Shown here one piece after another: positions 18,852 to 27,904 of a stretch of DNA of 64,000 nt. The notes below the pieces were generated by a model. That model was not told the DNA's origin, searched no databases, and was given only the letters and a program-made list of their open reading frames with translations. Made by a program: the position numbers and the translations under genes. The stretch lies in the NCBI RefSeq assembly GCF_001467695.1, contig NZ_LNYE01000009.1, forward strand, positions 45,025-109,024, in the 5' to 3' direction. The first letter of the stretch is position 1. Each line of letters begins with the position of its first letter. The DNA comes from Legionella gratiana (GTDB lineage: Bacteria > Pseudomonadota > Gammaproteobacteria > Legionellales > Legionellaceae).

Positions 18852-19532
18852 CTATGAATATACTTTGAGACAGTTCATTATGCCCACGATGAGACTAAAA
18901 GATGCAATGATTAGTCCAGACATACGTGACAATAATAAAGACATTCTATCAGCGCGTTGGATTAATGTTGAGACAAATAAACCATTAAGCCCATCTGACG
19001 TCATCATTCCCAACATAAATACTATACCTAATAGTCCTGAAAATAAAAATCCTGCCATTGCTTTTGCTGAAAGTGAAAATAAAACCACCTGACTTACGGT
19101 ATCAAAAGAAAAAGCAAAGAGTATCCCAATAGATACAATATAGAAGGGATTAATATTTTTCTTGATTAATTTTCTTGATAGATAATTTTTTAAACTGGTA
19201 GGTATCGGTGCTGTTGATGGGGATTGAAAAACATTCCAAAGTGTTAATGAGCCAAATACAAAGAGAAATGTAATGGAAATGCAGTCTCCTAATCCATTTA
19301 ACCATTCTGGAATATATGATGGTGTAAATCCATGACCGACGATGAGACTGATTAAAATGACTACCATGCCGTGCCCCAACGAGAATAAAAAACCTACAAC
19401 TTTTGAAAGATTTCGATGTGGGCCAACGATTCGTGTCATAGAATCTATAGTTGCCAAATGATCCAGATCAAAACCATGGCGAACTCCTAAAAAGTACGCC
19501 ATTATAACTGAAACCCAGAGTGTTTTTTGCAT
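18852..19532 (-). CDS. NiCoT-family nickel/cobalt permease
   Basis: Inner-membrane protein of 226 aa with about six hydrophobic segments. The first contains GVRHGFDLDHLATIDSMTR, a variant of the RHAxDADHI metal signature of HoxN/NixA permeases, and SLGHGMVVILIS fits the second signature. It is shorter than HoxN (about 350 aa), in the range of compact NicO-like members. Sitting immediately upstream of hypA, it most likely supplies nickel to the hydrogenase. Cobalt transport cannot be excluded from sequence. Confidence 0.85.
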   Translation of the reverse strand: MQKTLWVSVIMAYFLGVRHGFDLDHLATIDSMTRIVGPHRNLSKVVGFLFSLGHGMVVILISLIVGHGFTPSYIPEWLNGLGDCISITFLFVFGSLTLWNVFQSPSTAPIPTSLKNYLSRKLIKKNINPFYIVSIGILFAFSFDTVSQVVLFSLSAKAMAGFLFSGLLGIVFMLGMMTSDGLNGLFVSTLIQRADRMSLLLSRMSGLIIASFSLIVGIMNCLKVYS

Positions 19533-19597
19533 TATTCTTCTTCTTTTTCAACACGTGCATGTCACATGGTTACAATTTAAAGATTTTTATGGGTAGT

Positions 19598-21460
19598 TTA
19601 TTCTGCATCATGAGTTAAATCTATTTTAATTTTTGTGCCCCAGGTCAATCTTAATGAATTAAGAATTGCAAGAATATCAATGAGTTCTTGCAAAAGTGCA
19701 CCAGTAACAGGATTAATGAATCCTAGTGCAGCAAATATCATCCCGATAAGACTCAGAATCATTCCTCCAAGAGCACTTTGTAATGCGATTTTGCGTGTAT
19801 ATAAGCTGAGGTGTATTAATTCATCTACTTTGCGTAATGTATTTTCCATAATTACGGCTCCAGCTGCTTCAGTTGTAACACTACTGGCTTGACCAAAAGC
19901 AATCCCAACTGTAGCTGCTGTTAATGCGGGGGCATCGTTAATACCATCACCCATAAAAACCGTTGGTGCTTTTAATCGTTCCTGTCGAACAAGAGCAAGT
20001 TTTTGCTCAGGACTTTGGGATGCATGCAGTTCGGTCACATTTAATAAGCTACCTAAATAGTTTACTTCAGATTCGCGATCTCCAGACACGAGCATAATTT
20101 TTTTAAATTGATGAGAGGGTGCCAAATGGCTGATAAATGACTTGCTATCAGTGCGAGGAGCATCATGAAAATGTAATGAAGCAGCATATTCATTATCCAC
20201 TAAAACAATACATTCCAAACCCGGTGACGTGGGAGGAAGTAAACTGGCATATTGAGGTAGGTTTTCTAAAAGCTTTTTTCGCCCAGTAATTTGAATAAGG
20301 TGTTGATTAATAGTACCTTGTAATCCTTTTCCTGGTTCTTCCGAAATATTTATTGAGTTAAGTAAAGTTGTATTATTTTTTTTCGCCGCATTTAATACTG
20401 CATTTGCTAATGGATGCTTGGAATATCGTTCTATGCTCGCAACATATTGGAGGATCATTTCTGGTGCATAATTTGCAACCGTTATAATTTCAGTTAAAGT
20501 CGGTTTCCCATAAGTAAGAGTGCCCGTTTTATCAAAAATTGCTGTTTTACATGTGATTAACCGTTCCAAAACCGTTGGATCTTTAATGATAATTGCCTGT
20601 TTTGCCGCTCTTGAAATGGCACTAATCAAAGTAATTGGAATCGCTATTAATAATGGGCAAGGTGTTGCAATGACCAGGACTGAAAGAAAACGTAATGAGC
20701 TGCCAGTAAAATACCAAGTAACAAGTGCAAAAGTGAGTGCAACTGGCGCGAAAATTGCTCCAATTTGATCTCCTAAGCGTCTGATTGAAGGTCTTTTTTG
20801 TTCTGCCTCCTCGAGTACTTTAACTATAGCGGCAAATCGTGAATCTGAAGGCAAGGCTGTTGTTTTTATTGTCAACAATGACTCCCCATTAATAGCCCCC
20901 GATAAGACATTGGTTCCTGGCGCTTTTGATATTTGATAGGGTTCACCTGTTAAATAGGACTCGTCCATTGCTCCATGTCCTTCTGTAACGATACCATCTA
21001 CCGGACAAGTTTCATGAGGATAAACCAGTAGTTCATCATGAATATGAATTTCTTGTAATGGAATGTCTTCAACTCCTTTTGCTGTTTTTCGATGAGTAAT
21101 TGATGGCATACGTTCTATTAGATTAAGTAACACTGAAGATGCTTTACGCATCGCAAAAACTTCTAAAGTTTGACCACTAGCAAGCATAAGGATAATTAGA
21201 GAAGCGGCAAGATATTCATCTAAAATAACACCGGTTATTAAAGCAATTGCTGCTAGTAGATCCGCTCCTAAATTGCCCTGTAATAATTTAAATAAAATTT
21301 GTAAAAATAAGGGTATTCCTCCGATAATGATGAGAAAAAACAGTGGAAACAAGGATAATAAAGGATCAAAAAAACGCATAAATAGATGTACACTAATAGC
21401 AATTAATGAAAAAAATGCAATATACGATTGCCAGTGATATTTATATTGGATTGAAGTCAT
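19598..21460 (-). CDS. P1B-type heavy-metal ATPase with a TPC membrane motif
   Basis: Metal-pumping P-type ATPase, 620 aa, with no N-terminal HMA domain or His-rich tail. Motifs are intact: LTGEP (about 171) in the actuator domain, DKTGTLTYGKP (phosphorylated Asp310), a YSKHPLANAV HP locus, and GDGINDAPALTAA. The transmembrane metal motif is TPCPL at residues 266-270 rather than CPC. From memory, TPC marks a P1B subgroup linked to nickel/iron, not copper or zinc. It overlaps the truncated PRPP synthetase fragment by 20 bases and lies 65 bases before the nickel permease. Metal specificity is inference; the ATPase family is certain. Confidence 0.92.
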   Translation of the reverse strand: MTSIQYKYHWQSYIAFFSLIAISVHLFMRFFDPLLSLFPLFFLIIIGGIPLFLQILFKLLQGNLGADLLAAIALITGVILDEYLAASLIILMLASGQTLEVFAMRKASSVLLNLIERMPSITHRKTAKGVEDIPLQEIHIHDELLVYPHETCPVDGIVTEGHGAMDESYLTGEPYQISKAPGTNVLSGAINGESLLTIKTTALPSDSRFAAIVKVLEEAEQKRPSIRRLGDQIGAIFAPVALTFALVTWYFTGSSLRFLSVLVIATPCPLLIAIPITLISAISRAAKQAIIIKDPTVLERLITCKTAIFDKTGTLTYGKPTLTEIITVANYAPEMILQYVASIERYSKHPLANAVLNAAKKNNTTLLNSINISEEPGKGLQGTINQHLIQITGRKKLLENLPQYASLLPPTSPGLECIVLVDNEYAASLHFHDAPRTDSKSFISHLAPSHQFKKIMLVSGDRESEVNYLGSLLNVTELHASQSPEQKLALVRQERLKAPTVFMGDGINDAPALTAATVGIAFGQASSVTTEAAGAVIMENTLRKVDELIHLSLYTRKIALQSALGGMILSLIGMIFAALGFINPVTGALLQELIDILAILNSLRLTWGTKIKIDLTHDAE

Positions 21461-21707
21461 TGTATTCCATTGAATTCATTAAATTTTTTAGTATAAGTAT
21501 AAGTGGTAGTATTTTGCTATTAGGTTGATCAAGAGTACAGACTGAAAAAGCCTTTTTATTTTTAATTTTTGAATTAATTCGAATATAAGATTCGCTATCA
21601 GGGAATGTATGGATTTCTGCTTTACCAATTTCAATAGATAGTTTGTTGCTTAAGGCTTGAGTAAGTTCCTTGTTTCCTGGTAATGAAAAAAGAATGGGAT
21701 TGCCCAT
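21441..21707 (-). pseudogene. Truncated ribose-phosphate pyrophosphokinase (N-terminal 75 residues)
   Basis: Reads MGNPILFSLPGNKELTQAL, then GKAEIHTFPDSESYIRI and VCTLDQPNSKILPLI, which matches the start of the PRPP synthetases that travel with AMP/thymidine phosphorylase genes. The family is about 290-310 aa; this frame ends at 88 aa and lacks the catalytic flexible loop and the PRPP-binding motif. The missing part is not in another frame downstream, because the P1B ATPase begins at 21460. So the 3' two-thirds has been deleted. It starts 2 bases after the phosphorylase stop, keeping the ancestral operon order. Confidence 0.75.
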
Positions 21708-21709
21708 AT

Positions 21710-23245
21710 TTAATGCTCCATATTTTTTTCAGGTGCGATTTTAATAACATTGGGCATAGATAAAGCATAGGTACAGGCATAGTCCAATATCCCTTTAGAT
21801 TCAGCATGGATTCGATACAACAATTGCCCTTTTTCCACATGCGTATTTAATTTTGCAAAAAATTCTATTCCCGCTGCAGGCTCATAAGGAGCTCCTGCCA
21901 ATTTCGCTATTTTAGCTAGATTCCTATTATCGATTTCAGTAACAAGTCCATTTTGGAGCGCAACAACGTCATGTGTAAATGATGAAGTAGGGGGAACTTT
22001 AAAACCTCCCTGAGCGTCACAAATGGCTAAGAATTTTTTTAATGCAGTACCATTTTCTAATAGTTTTATTGCTAACTCTGTGGCTTGCTGAAGGGGTATT
22101 TTTTTTCCTAATTCAAGCAAGATCGCAGCAAGTGTAATTGCTTTATTTTTTAAATCGATAGGTGCATCCTTTTCATTATGCAGGACAGCCAAGATATCTT
22201 TTGCTTCTAAAGCTGGGCCAATCCCATTTCCAAGAGGCTGATTTCCATTTGTTTTTAAAGTAATAACATTCAGTTTAAGAGCATTGCCTACTAAAGAAAA
22301 ATAATTTTGATATTTTAAAAATTCAAGCTCAGAGCGAATTTTTGCTGTCGGCCCCACTGGAACGTCTATAAGCACATGCGTAGCACCAACCGCAATTTTC
22401 TTAGAAAGTACAGATGCTATCATTTGTCCCATAGGATCAATATCCAATACTCTTTCTACTCGAATAAGGATGTCATCTGCTGGGCTTAAACCTAATGCAC
22501 CACCCCAAACCATGCAGCCTCCTTCACGTGCTACTACCTTTTGAATTTTTGAAAGAGACAGATTTACTGTTGTCATAGTTTCAATCGTATCGATAGTACC
22601 TGCAGGAGAGGTAATTGATCGTGATGAGGTTTTGGGAATAATAAGCCCAGCTGCAGCCACAATAGCCACAACTATGGGTGTTGTTCTATTACCAGGAATA
22701 CCACCAACGCTATGCTTATCTAGAATAATAGGATGGTTCCAATGCAATCGCTTGCCTGTTTTAACCATGGCGTGTGTGAGGTAAATAATTTCTTTAATGC
22801 TGAGATTGTCATGACCACAAGCAGTAATAAAACTTGATAAATGAATATTGGAGTATTTACCAGCTACAATATCACTGATAATTTCATAAAATTGAGAGGC
22901 TGTTAGTGCATTTCCATATATTTTAGAACGGACATAGTTTATAGAATTTACAGGAAGTAGGTGAGATATATGGATCAGGCTGCCTTCTTTTGCACCAATT
23001 TGTTCCCAAGCACTTTCGGAAAGACTGGCTTCATGCTTTTGCAAAATATCAGAATGAATAATATTCAAGCTTGCAATTATCGATTTTTTATTTAACTGCA
23101 CGATAACTCGTGCTTGTGTTTCGAATCCTTCCGAGATACAAATAAAACAATCTGAACGTATAAAAAGAATAAACTCCTGTCTCGTATCAATGCCTAATTT
23201 AACTAATTTTAATTTATTTGATCTTTTATGTGATTTATTATTCAT
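21710..23245 (-). CDS. AMP/thymidine phosphorylase family protein (DeoA-like, long form)
   Basis: Nucleotide or nucleoside phosphorylase of 511 aa. The catalytic region has LTHAMVKTGKRLHW, DKHSVGGIPGNRTTPI (phosphate and base-binding signature), SRSITSPAGTIDTIE and the C-terminal anticodon-like domain (GAPYEPAAGIEFFAKLNTHVEKGQLL). The extra N-terminal domain of about 80 residues is shared with archaeal AMP phosphorylases and bacterial TP2 proteins rather than with E. coli DeoA (about 440 aa). It overlaps the MBL gene by ATGA. In intact relatives the pair with PRPP synthetase suggests nucleotide ribose salvage; that synthetase is broken here. Confidence 0.88.
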   Translation of the reverse strand: MNNKSHKRSNKLKLVKLGIDTRQEFILFIRSDCFICISEGFETQARVIVQLNKKSIIASLNIIHSDILQKHEASLSESAWEQIGAKEGSLIHISHLLPVNSINYVRSKIYGNALTASQFYEIISDIVAGKYSNIHLSSFITACGHDNLSIKEIIYLTHAMVKTGKRLHWNHPIILDKHSVGGIPGNRTTPIVVAIVAAAGLIIPKTSSRSITSPAGTIDTIETMTTVNLSLSKIQKVVAREGGCMVWGGALGLSPADDILIRVERVLDIDPMGQMIASVLSKKIAVGATHVLIDVPVGPTAKIRSELEFLKYQNYFSLVGNALKLNVITLKTNGNQPLGNGIGPALEAKDILAVLHNEKDAPIDLKNKAITLAAILLELGKKIPLQQATELAIKLLENGTALKKFLAICDAQGGFKVPPTSSFTHDVVALQNGLVTEIDNRNLAKIAKLAGAPYEPAAGIEFFAKLNTHVEKGQLLYRIHAESKGILDYACTYALSMPNVIKIAPEKNMEH

Positions 23246-24600
23246 CTTAATTTTTCTTGATCTAAATAATTAGGAATTAAGCAACTCCAATGAAATCGCT
23301 GTTCTATTTTCATTTTAAGCGATTCGGCTGACTCTTTTTCCCCATGAGTAATAAAAATTTTTCGGGGCGCATTTTTTAAATGTGCTAACCAAGACAATAT
23401 TTCAGCATAATCTGCATGCGCAGAAACATTTTCCATCTGTATCACCTCAGCTTGAATTGGAATCATTTGCCCAAACATTTTTATTTCTTTTTCGCCACGA
23501 ACCATTCTATCCCCACGAGTTCCGCCTGCTTGAAAACCACTGAAGAGGATGGTGTTTCTATAATTGGGAGCAAAATTTCGTATGTGATGTATCACTCGAC
23601 CGCCGGTAGCCATACCACTAGCAGAGATTAAAATCATGGGCACTTTTTGTTGGCTTAGTGCAATAGACTCTTCTGTGGTGCGTACATATCGAGCAACACC
23701 ACAAAGTTCAGCACATTGCTGGGGATTTAAGCGATTTTCATTTGCATGACGGGAAAAGATTTCTGTCGCATTCGTAGCCATTGGACTATCAACAATAACA
23801 GGAATATCTGCAATTACTTTTTTTGATTTTAATTGTTGAATGTAATACAACAAACATTGTGTGCGACCGACCGTAAAAGCAGGGATTAAAACGATACCAC
23901 CTCGTTTTACTGTACGGTTAATTATTTCTCCAAGTTGTTCCTCAGGATTCGTTTGCTCATGCAACCGATTACCATAGGTTGACTCGACAACTAAATAATT
24001 TGACTCTAATGGTGCTTGGGGTGGATTCATAATTGGATCCTGGGTTCGGCCGAGATCCCCTGAAAAAAGTACAGATACATTATGATGACAAATTTGTATA
24101 AAAGATGCTCCAAGAATATGACCTGCATAATGAAAGCTTGCATAAAAATCATCATGCATTTTAAATTGCTTATTGAAGTCTGTAGGATGAAAGTAGTTGA
24201 GGGATAATTCAGCATCTTCGCGAGTGTAAAGAGGAAGAGCGGGATGATGTTTCGAATAGCTTCTTTTATTTGCATAAAAAGCTTCCTCTTCCTGAAGGTA
24301 GCCACTATCAGGTAATAGTATTTTACATAAATCATATGTAGCTTCAGTACAAATTATTTTTCCACGAAATCCATTTTTTACCAGCAGTGGAATATATCCA
24401 CTATGATCAATATGAGCATGTGTGAGCAAGACAGAATTGATATTTTGAGGCTTAACAGGTAGTGATGCCCAATTGCGTAAACGAAGTTCTTTATAACCTT
24501 GAAAAAGACCACAGTCGACAAGGACGTTCATATGTTCCGTTTGTATTAAATATTTTGAACCAGTGACTGTTTGAGTAGCACCTAAAAACTGAATTTCCAT
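23242..24600 (-). CDS. MBL-fold beta-CASP metallo-hydrolase (RNA-processing type)
   Basis: Zinc-dependent hydrolase of 452 aa related to CPSF73 and bacterial RNA-degrading beta-CASP proteins. Metal motifs are LLTHAHIDHSGYIPLL (HxHxDH), HYAGHILGAS, LFSGDLGR and HADYAEILSW. The beta-CASP insert includes VIVDSPMAT, ILISASGMATGGRV and the RKIFITHGEKESAESL tail. It is the first gene of the minus-strand block, with a possible TATAAT at 24631-24636 and a GGTG-type ribosome site before its ATG. RNA cleavage is known for the family; the substrate here is unknown. Confidence 0.9.
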   Translation of the reverse strand: MEIQFLGATQTVTGSKYLIQTEHMNVLVDCGLFQGYKELRLRNWASLPVKPQNINSVLLTHAHIDHSGYIPLLVKNGFRGKIICTEATYDLCKILLPDSGYLQEEEAFYANKRSYSKHHPALPLYTREDAELSLNYFHPTDFNKQFKMHDDFYASFHYAGHILGASFIQICHHNVSVLFSGDLGRTQDPIMNPPQAPLESNYLVVESTYGNRLHEQTNPEEQLGEIINRTVKRGGIVLIPAFTVGRTQCLLYYIQQLKSKKVIADIPVIVDSPMATNATEIFSRHANENRLNPQQCAELCGVARYVRTTEESIALSQQKVPMILISASGMATGGRVIHHIRNFAPNYRNTILFSGFQAGGTRGDRMVRGEKEIKMFGQMIPIQAEVIQMENVSAHADYAEILSWLAHLKNAPRKIFITHGEKESAESLKMKIEQRFHWSCLIPNYLDQEKLR

Positions 24601-24630
24601 GAATCACCCTTTAGTGTATGGATATTATCT

Positions 24631-24636
24631 ATTATA
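24631..24636 (-). promoter_or_regulatory. Possible -10 element of the 24.6-8.6 kb block
   Basis: On the minus strand this reads TATAAT, about 30 bases before the start codon of the MBL gene. No good -35 or FNR-type site (TTGAT-N4-ATCAA) is visible at the expected distance, so an activator may be needed or the match may be chance. Confidence 0.35.
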
Positions 24637-24643
24637 GGTTGGT

Positions 24644-24844
24644 TTAGGAGAAATCTGAGAAATTAACGATTTCGAAATTGCAATTAGAATTTTCACTTTT
24701 TTGTTTACTCTTATTCAAATAAGTTTGGAACTCTTCAGAAGTGCAGGGTGCAGTTATAAAAGGAAAATGAAAGTTGCGGCTATTTTTCATTGTAGAAATA
24801 AATGCAGTTTCATCTTGGGCAGAAGGTTCGCGTAGTAAAATCAT
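24644..24844 (-). pseudogene. Truncated GNAT acetyltransferase (N-terminal fragment)
   Basis: The 66-residue frame reads MILLREPSAQDETAFISTM and then FHFPFITAPCTSEEFQTYL, like the N-terminus of RimJ-type ribosomal or small-molecule acetyltransferases (about 170-180 aa). The acetyl-CoA binding motif (R/QxxGxG/A) is missing, and the frame stops just before the promoter region of the MBL gene. I judge it a 3'-truncated gene. The family assignment is from a short stretch and therefore only moderate. Confidence 0.5.
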
Positions 24845-24903
24845 TTTTAACTCAGTAGGTATTTTGTTTGGTTGAATATGGTATCACGCTGTCTTGTTTC
24901 TCA

Positions 24904-26499
24904 TTAATGCCGTGGAAGTGCAATGGTGAATCTAGCGCCTTTTAATATCGGTGATTGCGTAGCTGTTACTTTTCCTGCATGGAGATTAACAACTTTTTTA
25001 GCAATAGCTAATCCTAATCCAATATGTTTGTTTTCAATTCCTGTGTCTTCGGCAATCGTATATTCAGAAAAAATGTCAACATCATTTGGCAAGCCTGGAC
25101 CATCATCATCTACGTGAATTAAAATATGACGATTATCCAGCGAAATGGTTAAAGAAATATGGCGCACTGCAAATTTCATGGCATTTGTAATCAAATTGGT
25201 AACCGCATGTTTTAAAATATTTTCATCTATGTATGCGCTCAAAGAATCTAACTCATGAGTATGAAATGTAATTTCAAATATTGATGAAGAATACGGCTCT
25301 AATAACTTTTTTAACCATAATATTATATCTGTCTTGGACAAGTTTAATTTTAATTCACTTGAATGCATTTTTGAGTAAATCAAAAAAGTGCTAACGATGC
25401 GATTCATGCCTGCAATATCTTCTTGTATGCTGTTCACCTGCTTATTGAGTAATACATCGTCTACGTTTTTCCTTTTGATACTGTCCGTCGCCATTTGTAT
25501 GGTTGACAAAGGGGTTCTAATTTCATGTGCGACAAATCGGCACATTTGTTTATGTGATTCAATCAGTTCTTTTAAGCGCTTACCCATGTGGATGATATTT
25601 ATATAAAGCCCATACAAAACAGAGGTGGTGCCTATTTTTCGATGAAAATCGAAGTTTCCTTGACTAAAATTTTTTGTTATCTGATATACTTTCTTCATAT
25701 TTCTAACAAAAAGCAGTGAAAAAAATGCAATAAGACAAAGAGACAAGGAAAAGAAAGCCACTATGAAATAATACATAACATCACTAATTCTTGCCATAAC
25801 TGGTAGATAGCTTAGTGGGCCAATTTTGAGTATTCCACCACTAAAATTATAATAAAGAATAACAATTTGTGACGAGTTTTTATTTGTTTCAAATACTAGA
25901 CGCTTTGTTGATAAAGAATTAGTTATATTACTTGGTAAGAGTTGACTCTCGGTTTTATAAACATGGAGAGGGAAACCATATATTTTTTCTAAATTTACTA
26001 GTTCATTACTCCATGTATTTTTCGATTTTGATAATAAATGTTGAACAATTTGTTTTAAAACAGGATTCATATAATTAAAAATAATTTGGCTAGGATCTGA
26101 AAAATTGTAAGCTAATGCGTATGGGGTATTACCAATTTTTTTATATGCAGTATGTTCTACAATTACCTCGTTTAGAAATTGATAGGTTGTGCCTGATAAA
26201 AAAATTATCTCACCATTATTTAATTGGTTATTCTGCGCCAGGGTAAGTTTTAGACTGTCAATTGCTATAAGATCAACACTGTCATCTCTCTTTTTCTTTA
26301 TTAGTGTACCCCAGTTTGATTTTGGGTTTTTAATTAATTCATTTTCTAAACTAATTAAAAGTCCTTGTGACATAGTTTTTCCTGCATTAATAACTATTTC
26401 TTTCTCAACTGACTTTAAATAGTTACAAAATGCTAAAACAAAAAATAAAAAAATCACAAAGAACGCAGTCAATATTTTAATATATATATTAAATTTCAT
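24904..26499 (-). CDS. Membrane sensor histidine kinase, orphan
   Basis: Two-component sensor of about 531 aa. An N-terminal transmembrane helix and a second one near residue 255 enclose a periplasmic domain of about 200 residues. A HAMP-like linker follows, then the H-box FVAHEIRTPLSTIQMA with the phosphorylated histidine. The ATPase domain has NLITNAMKFA (N box), DDDGPGLPND (G1) and HIGLGLAIAKKVV (G2). I start it at MKFNIY (26499): the upstream 14 residues of the longer frame are a translation of the dispersed repeat copy B. No response regulator is adjacent, so the partner is unknown. Confidence 0.9.
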   Translation of the reverse strand: MKFNIYIKILTAFFVIFLFFVLAFCNYLKSVEKEIVINAGKTMSQGLLISLENELIKNPKSNWGTLIKKKRDDSVDLIAIDSLKLTLAQNNQLNNGEIIFLSGTTYQFLNEVIVEHTAYKKIGNTPYALAYNFSDPSQIIFNYMNPVLKQIVQHLLSKSKNTWSNELVNLEKIYGFPLHVYKTESQLLPSNITNSLSTKRLVFETNKNSSQIVILYYNFSGGILKIGPLSYLPVMARISDVMYYFIVAFFSLSLCLIAFFSLLFVRNMKKVYQITKNFSQGNFDFHRKIGTTSVLYGLYINIIHMGKRLKELIESHKQMCRFVAHEIRTPLSTIQMATDSIKRKNVDDVLLNKQVNSIQEDIAGMNRIVSTFLIYSKMHSSELKLNLSKTDIILWLKKLLEPYSSSIFEITFHTHELDSLSAYIDENILKHAVTNLITNAMKFAVRHISLTISLDNRHILIHVDDDGPGLPNDVDIFSEYTIAEDTGIENKHIGLGLAIAKKVVNLHAGKVTATQSPILKGARFTIALPRH

Positions 26500-26515
26500 T
26501 ACCATACACTCTAAA

Positions 26516-26552
26516 TAACGTGAGTTTGACGTAAAAGGCATTTCTATGCCTT
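26516..26552. repeat. Dispersed palindromic repeat, copy B (half copy)
   Basis: Reads TAACGTGAGTTTGACGTAAA then AGGCATTTCTATGCCTT. The left arm is complete with one change, and the inner 7-bp hairpin is kept, but the outer right arm is lost. It lies in the upstream region of the histidine kinase and creates a false upstream ATG for it. Confidence 0.85.
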
Positions 26553-26679
26553 AGATATTCTTTAGTAAGAAAAGCTTATTTTATGAGGTTCTTTATCAAG
26601 GGAAATCATAAATTTTTTCTAACACTTAATGGCTTTTTACCAATACCCATCAATCCCTCAGTCCAAAAAATTGGTTTTT

Positions 26680-26696
26680 CTTAACGTTCTCTTAAT
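26680..26696 (+). promoter_or_regulatory. PmrA-box-like site
   Basis: CTTAACGTTCTCTTAAT: two CTTAA(C/T) half-sites separated by 5 bases. It matches the enterobacterial PmrA box in arrangement and in 15 of 17 positions of the version I recall (CTTAAGGTTCACTTAAT). A TAATAT -10-like element at 26718-26723 lies 21 bases further, the usual geometry for activation. In Legionella, PmrA controls many Dot/Icm effector genes. Confidence 0.6.
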
Positions 26697-26746
26697 GATT
26701 AATATTTAAACTTAAAGTAATATTATTTTTCATAACGGTTTATGTC

Positions 26747-27904
26747 ATGGTAACAATTTCTTTTGGTCAAGCACTATTGCTTTTAATGAATAAGTACAAA
26801 GATAACACATCCCTCTGCAATGCTTTGAAGCAATTCTATATTCAAGGTATCCTTTCTTCAACAGAACTCAATTACATGAAACAATTATTTAGCGAAAGTG
26901 GCTTAACAAAAGAATATGAAATTTCTTACAGTGAAAAAGAGATCGATGAGGATCCTTCCAGGCGCTATTTTGAGACCCATTTGGCATTTGAAACTTTATT
27001 AAATTCCTTGGATAAAATGAATGGAGAAGATCTTTTAAAATATTATCAAGCACTCTATAACGCTTTACCTGAAGAAACTAAAAATAAATATAATAGTTAT
27101 ATGGAAGGTAAAGTTTCTCCAAAGGAGGATAATTTTGCTACGGAATATATGGATGCATTCCAAAAAGTGCAAAGCCATAAAAATTATCAAAAACTAACAC
27201 CGGGGCAACAAGAAAAAGTAATATTAATATTAAAAGCATCTTGGTTAGGCGTGTTACATGCTAAAAATCCCCAGATACCTCTGAATCTTTATGGTACAGG
27301 ATTTTTCTCGGAAGCAAATAGAGGTAGGATAATTAAGGAAAAACCTAGCTTACCTACTGAAAAATCACCTTATTATTCCAATCATTTTGGGCTGATGAAA
27401 ACCTACATGCCAGTGCCTCGCAATGATATCGCTTATGCAGAGAATGGTTTCACGTTCCTAAAACCCTCCGATCAAAATACGTTTAATCCAGAATCAGCGT
27501 GGGCTAAGCAGAATTTTTCAAAATTAGTTCATCCATTTTCCTGTTCCATATCTGGTACGACATTATGTCAATTACGTATCATGAAAAAATTACAGAACGA
27601 AGGACAACTGCCATTTAATTTCCAAGAAAAATTTACTACTTTTTTAAAATGTTTTATGTCTAGTTTATTATTTAACAGCGGTGGTCATTGTTTCAATGAA
27701 TTCTTAAGTGTTTTGGAAATACCTCAAATCAAAAAGGAATATAGCTTTATTGATGGGTTTGAACAAATCAATGCGACAACTTTATTATTGCATGGAAATG
27801 AAGATGCTTTTGAGAAAGCCCTAAAGGATACACTAGATTATACCCAAGTATTATTGGCAAAAAAGGAGATGCACAATGAACTGAAGACTCAATATGGATT
27901 TTAA
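26747..27904 (+). CDS. Unknown protein, candidate Dot/Icm effector, 385 aa
   Basis: Not recognised. The product is soluble, without signal peptide or membrane segment, largely helical in the first 150 residues, and rich in Lys, Asn and Glu. A mid-region (residues about 170-250) is rich in Pro, Tyr and Phe (KPSLPTEKSPYYSNHFGLMK), and a cysteine cluster follows (FSCSISGTTLCQL). It ends ELKTQYGF; Lys/Glu-rich final residues fit a translocation signal only loosely. The evidence for effector status is the PmrA-like box 51 bases upstream and the lack of any housekeeping motif. It stands alone between divergent genes. Effector status is inference. Confidence 0.55.
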   Translation: MVTISFGQALLLLMNKYKDNTSLCNALKQFYIQGILSSTELNYMKQLFSESGLTKEYEISYSEKEIDEDPSRRYFETHLAFETLLNSLDKMNGEDLLKYYQALYNALPEETKNKYNSYMEGKVSPKEDNFATEYMDAFQKVQSHKNYQKLTPGQQEKVILILKASWLGVLHAKNPQIPLNLYGTGFFSEANRGRIIKEKPSLPTEKSPYYSNHFGLMKTYMPVPRNDIAYAENGFTFLKPSDQNTFNPESAWAKQNFSKLVHPFSCSISGTTLCQLRIMKKLQNEGQLPFNFQEKFTTFLKCFMSSLLFNSGGHCFNEFLSVLEIPQIKKEYSFIDGFEQINATTLLLHGNEDAFEKALKDTLDYTQVLLAKKEMHNELKTQYGF

